A stretch of DNA of 7,196 nt, taken from Candidatus Peribacteria bacterium. GTDB taxonomy: Bacteria; Patescibacteria; JAEDAM01; Absconditabacterales; Absconditicoccaceae. Position 1 is the first letter of the stretch, and the number at the start of each line of letters is the position of its first letter. The notes under the pieces were generated by a model that searched no databases, had not been told where the DNA came from, and saw only the letters and a list, made by a program, of their open reading frames with translations. The translations under genes and the position numbers were made by a program. The stretch is from NCBI GenBank assembly GCA_031261265.1, contig JAISKI010000061.1, positions 1-7,196 on the forward strand. Direction: 5' to 3'. Positions 6,248 through 7,196 of this stretch are shown here, piece after piece.

Positions 6248-6393
6248 ATGCTTTATCTATGAAGCTAGGTATACTTATTCACCGCCAAAATGCAACCCCT
6301 TATGATGGTAAGTTTTATAGATTCATTGAAACGTCTTGCGAAATAAAATGAAATACATAAAAGCATAGGTGTTTTATTGTACCTTTTTTCAAG
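6248..6393. other. Intergenic region between divergent tRNA-Lys and comEC
   Basis: This 146-bp gap contains the tRNA promoter on the minus strand. For comEC on the plus strand I see only scattered promoter-like pieces (TTGAAA at 6326-6331, TACATA at 6354-6359) with poor spacing, so no comEC promoter is called. No Shine-Dalgarno motif precedes the comEC ATG. Confidence 0.5.
6268..6295 (-). promoter_or_regulatory. Promoter of the tRNA-Lys gene
   Basis: On the minus strand, TTGCAT (6295-6290), a 16-bp spacer and TATACC (6273-6268) lie about 20 bp before the tRNA 5' end at 6247. Hexamers and spacing closely match the two TTGCAA-N16-TATACT promoters elsewhere in the window. Confidence 0.65.
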
Positions 6394-7196
6394 ATGTTTC
6401 TCCTCTCTTTCGCACTTTCTATCGCCATCTATACGATTTTCCTCAATGCGAAACTGAGCATCACGATTTCTCTCGTACTGTTTGGGATTTTCTTGGCAGG
6501 CTGTATAAACCCCCTGTCGCTTCGCTCCTTCCCTCCCGCTGTTCAGCGGGACTCCTCTCTGAGTCGCCTTCTCAGGGGGAACAATAAGCCATTTAGGACC
6601 ATTGGGAAATGGTGTATACGAATTCTCTTTGGGAACCTACTAGCATTGAGTGTAGTATCGGTTAATCTTTGGAGGAAAGATGTGGAATTTATCAAAATGT
6701 TTCGAGGAGTTCAACAACCTCAACAAACTATTGTACCCCCTGACAAGGGGGTCGCCGAAGGCGGGGGGTTTGAACGGCAACGCTTCAACAGCTTCTGAAC
6801 CATCACCGACACGCAAAAATACCACACTTACCTTTTCGAAGATGAAACGGGGAAGGTCTATCGTCTAAGCTCTAACAGGACCTACCATATCGGCGACCAG
6901 CTTTTTCTTTCTGCTAATGTGAAGCCTCTGGACACGAATGTCGTCTTTGATAGTGCGTTTATCCCGCCACGGAAAGCGGATTTTCGGGACTATCAGTTTA
7001 ATTATGATAAGTGGATTTTTATGAAAGGGATTGACGGGACAGCGTATGAAAAGACTGCGTTGCTGATTGACCCGAGTAAGCCGTGAACCGTAAATGGGCA
7101 GACTCCAACAGAGAAAAAACTCTGACTGATTGACCGTACAAGAGCAGGAATGCAGAGCTATGTGGAGAAGATGTTTGGAGAAAATCAGTATGCTGG
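6394..7196 (+). CDS. comEC: ComEC/Rec2-family DNA-uptake channel, N-terminal part (cut by window edge)
   Basis: The first 267 residues are visible and the frame is open to the edge. ComEC forms the inner-membrane channel that brings single-stranded DNA into the cell during natural transformation. Two hydrophobic segments (about 1-37 and 72-92) precede the soluble N-terminal domain: TQKYHTYLFEDETGKVYRL (139-157), YHIGDQLFLSANVKP (164-178), FNYDKWIFMKGIDGTAYEK (202-220), and RTRAGMQSYVEKMFGENQYA (248-267) just before the family's GLLxGM competence segment. TGA encodes Gly135, Gly231 and Gly244, so a standard-code call stops at 6798. ATG 6394 is the only good start before an upstream in-frame TAA. 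Two GC-rich palindromic stretches (6510-6579 and 6736-6768) lie inside the frame, in segments with no ComEC similarity I recognise. The assignment is from motif memory. Confidence 0.8.
6510..6579. repeat. 70-bp GC-rich palindromic element inside comEC
   Basis: The segment is bounded by CCCCCTG (6510-6516) and its complement CAGGGGG (6573-6579). Inside are a 7-bp perfect hairpin, CCCGCTG-TT-CAGCGGG (6535-6550), and a smaller one, GACTC-CTCTCT-GAGTC (6550-6565). It is clearly richer in G+C than its AT-rich surroundings. It is translated, in the comEC frame, into an Arg/Ser/Pro-rich stretch (about residues 39-62) between two membrane segments. Confidence 0.7.
6736..6768. repeat. Second GC-rich double-hairpin element inside comEC
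   Basis: CCCCCT-GACA-AGGGGG (6736-6751) is followed at once by CGCC-GAA-GGCG (6753-6763) and a run of G to 6768. It begins with the same CCCCCTG as the 70-bp element and has a similar TCGC motif. It is read in the comEC frame as a Pro/Asp/Gly-rich insert (about residues 115-125) between the second membrane segment and the soluble domain. Confidence 0.65.

Noticed and set aside
1..7196. CRISPR arrays, riboswitches or rRNA
   Set aside because: No regularly spaced repeats, no recognisable riboswitch leader and no rRNA-like sequence were seen on either strand.

Overview
The window reads coherently only if UGA codes for glycine (translation table 25). At least 18 in-frame UGA codons interrupt otherwise continuous genes, and several sit where the protein family has a conserved glycine (S41 protease, MurI fold, GT4 fold, IS30 transposase). 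All genuine stops are UAA or UAG. Among known bacteria this points to the Candidate Phyla Radiation lineages Absconditabacteria (SR1) or Gracilibacteria (BD1-5); I cannot separate the two from this piece. The DNA is AT-rich. Start codons lack a normally spaced Shine-Dalgarno sequence, while promoters are of clear housekeeping-sigma type, often TTGCAA-N16-TATACT.

Layout. 1-90 is the 3' end of an IS30-family transposase, followed by a probable IS end. 257-1231 (+) is a short DUF1846-family protein behind a near-consensus promoter. 1328-1921 (+) is a small secreted protein of unknown function. It overlaps by 10 nt a glutamate-racemase-fold protein (1912-2706) that has lost both catalytic cysteines. 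Converging on it is a minus-strand operon of three small unknown genes (3560 down to 2703). Next on the minus strand, after a 6-nt gap, a membrane-anchored S41 C-terminal processing protease (6054-4819) is followed by a GT4-like glycosyltransferase (4812-3637). A tRNA-Lys(CUU) lies upstream of the protease, also on minus. 6394 to the right edge (+) is the N-terminal part of a ComEC/Rec2 DNA-uptake channel.

The most striking item is the glycosyltransferase. In one uninterrupted 391-codon frame, the nucleotide-sugar-binding C-terminal Rossmann domain comes first, then a serine-rich linker, then the acceptor-side N-terminal Rossmann domain. That is the order expected of a circularly permuted GT-B enzyme. 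Under the standard code this gene shatters into four pieces and the arrangement would be missed. Second is a pair of GC-rich palindromic segments inside the comEC reading frame, which keep the frame open and fall in poorly conserved stretches, resembling in-gene palindromic elements known from Rickettsia. Third is the racemase-fold protein without catalytic cysteines, translationally coupled to a secreted protein.

Functionally the window mixes cell-envelope genes (protease, glycosyltransferase, secreted protein, MurI-like protein) with DNA uptake (ComEC) and a mobile element. This would suit a host-associated bacterium with a small genome, but that lifestyle is inferred from the lineage and not shown by the sequence.
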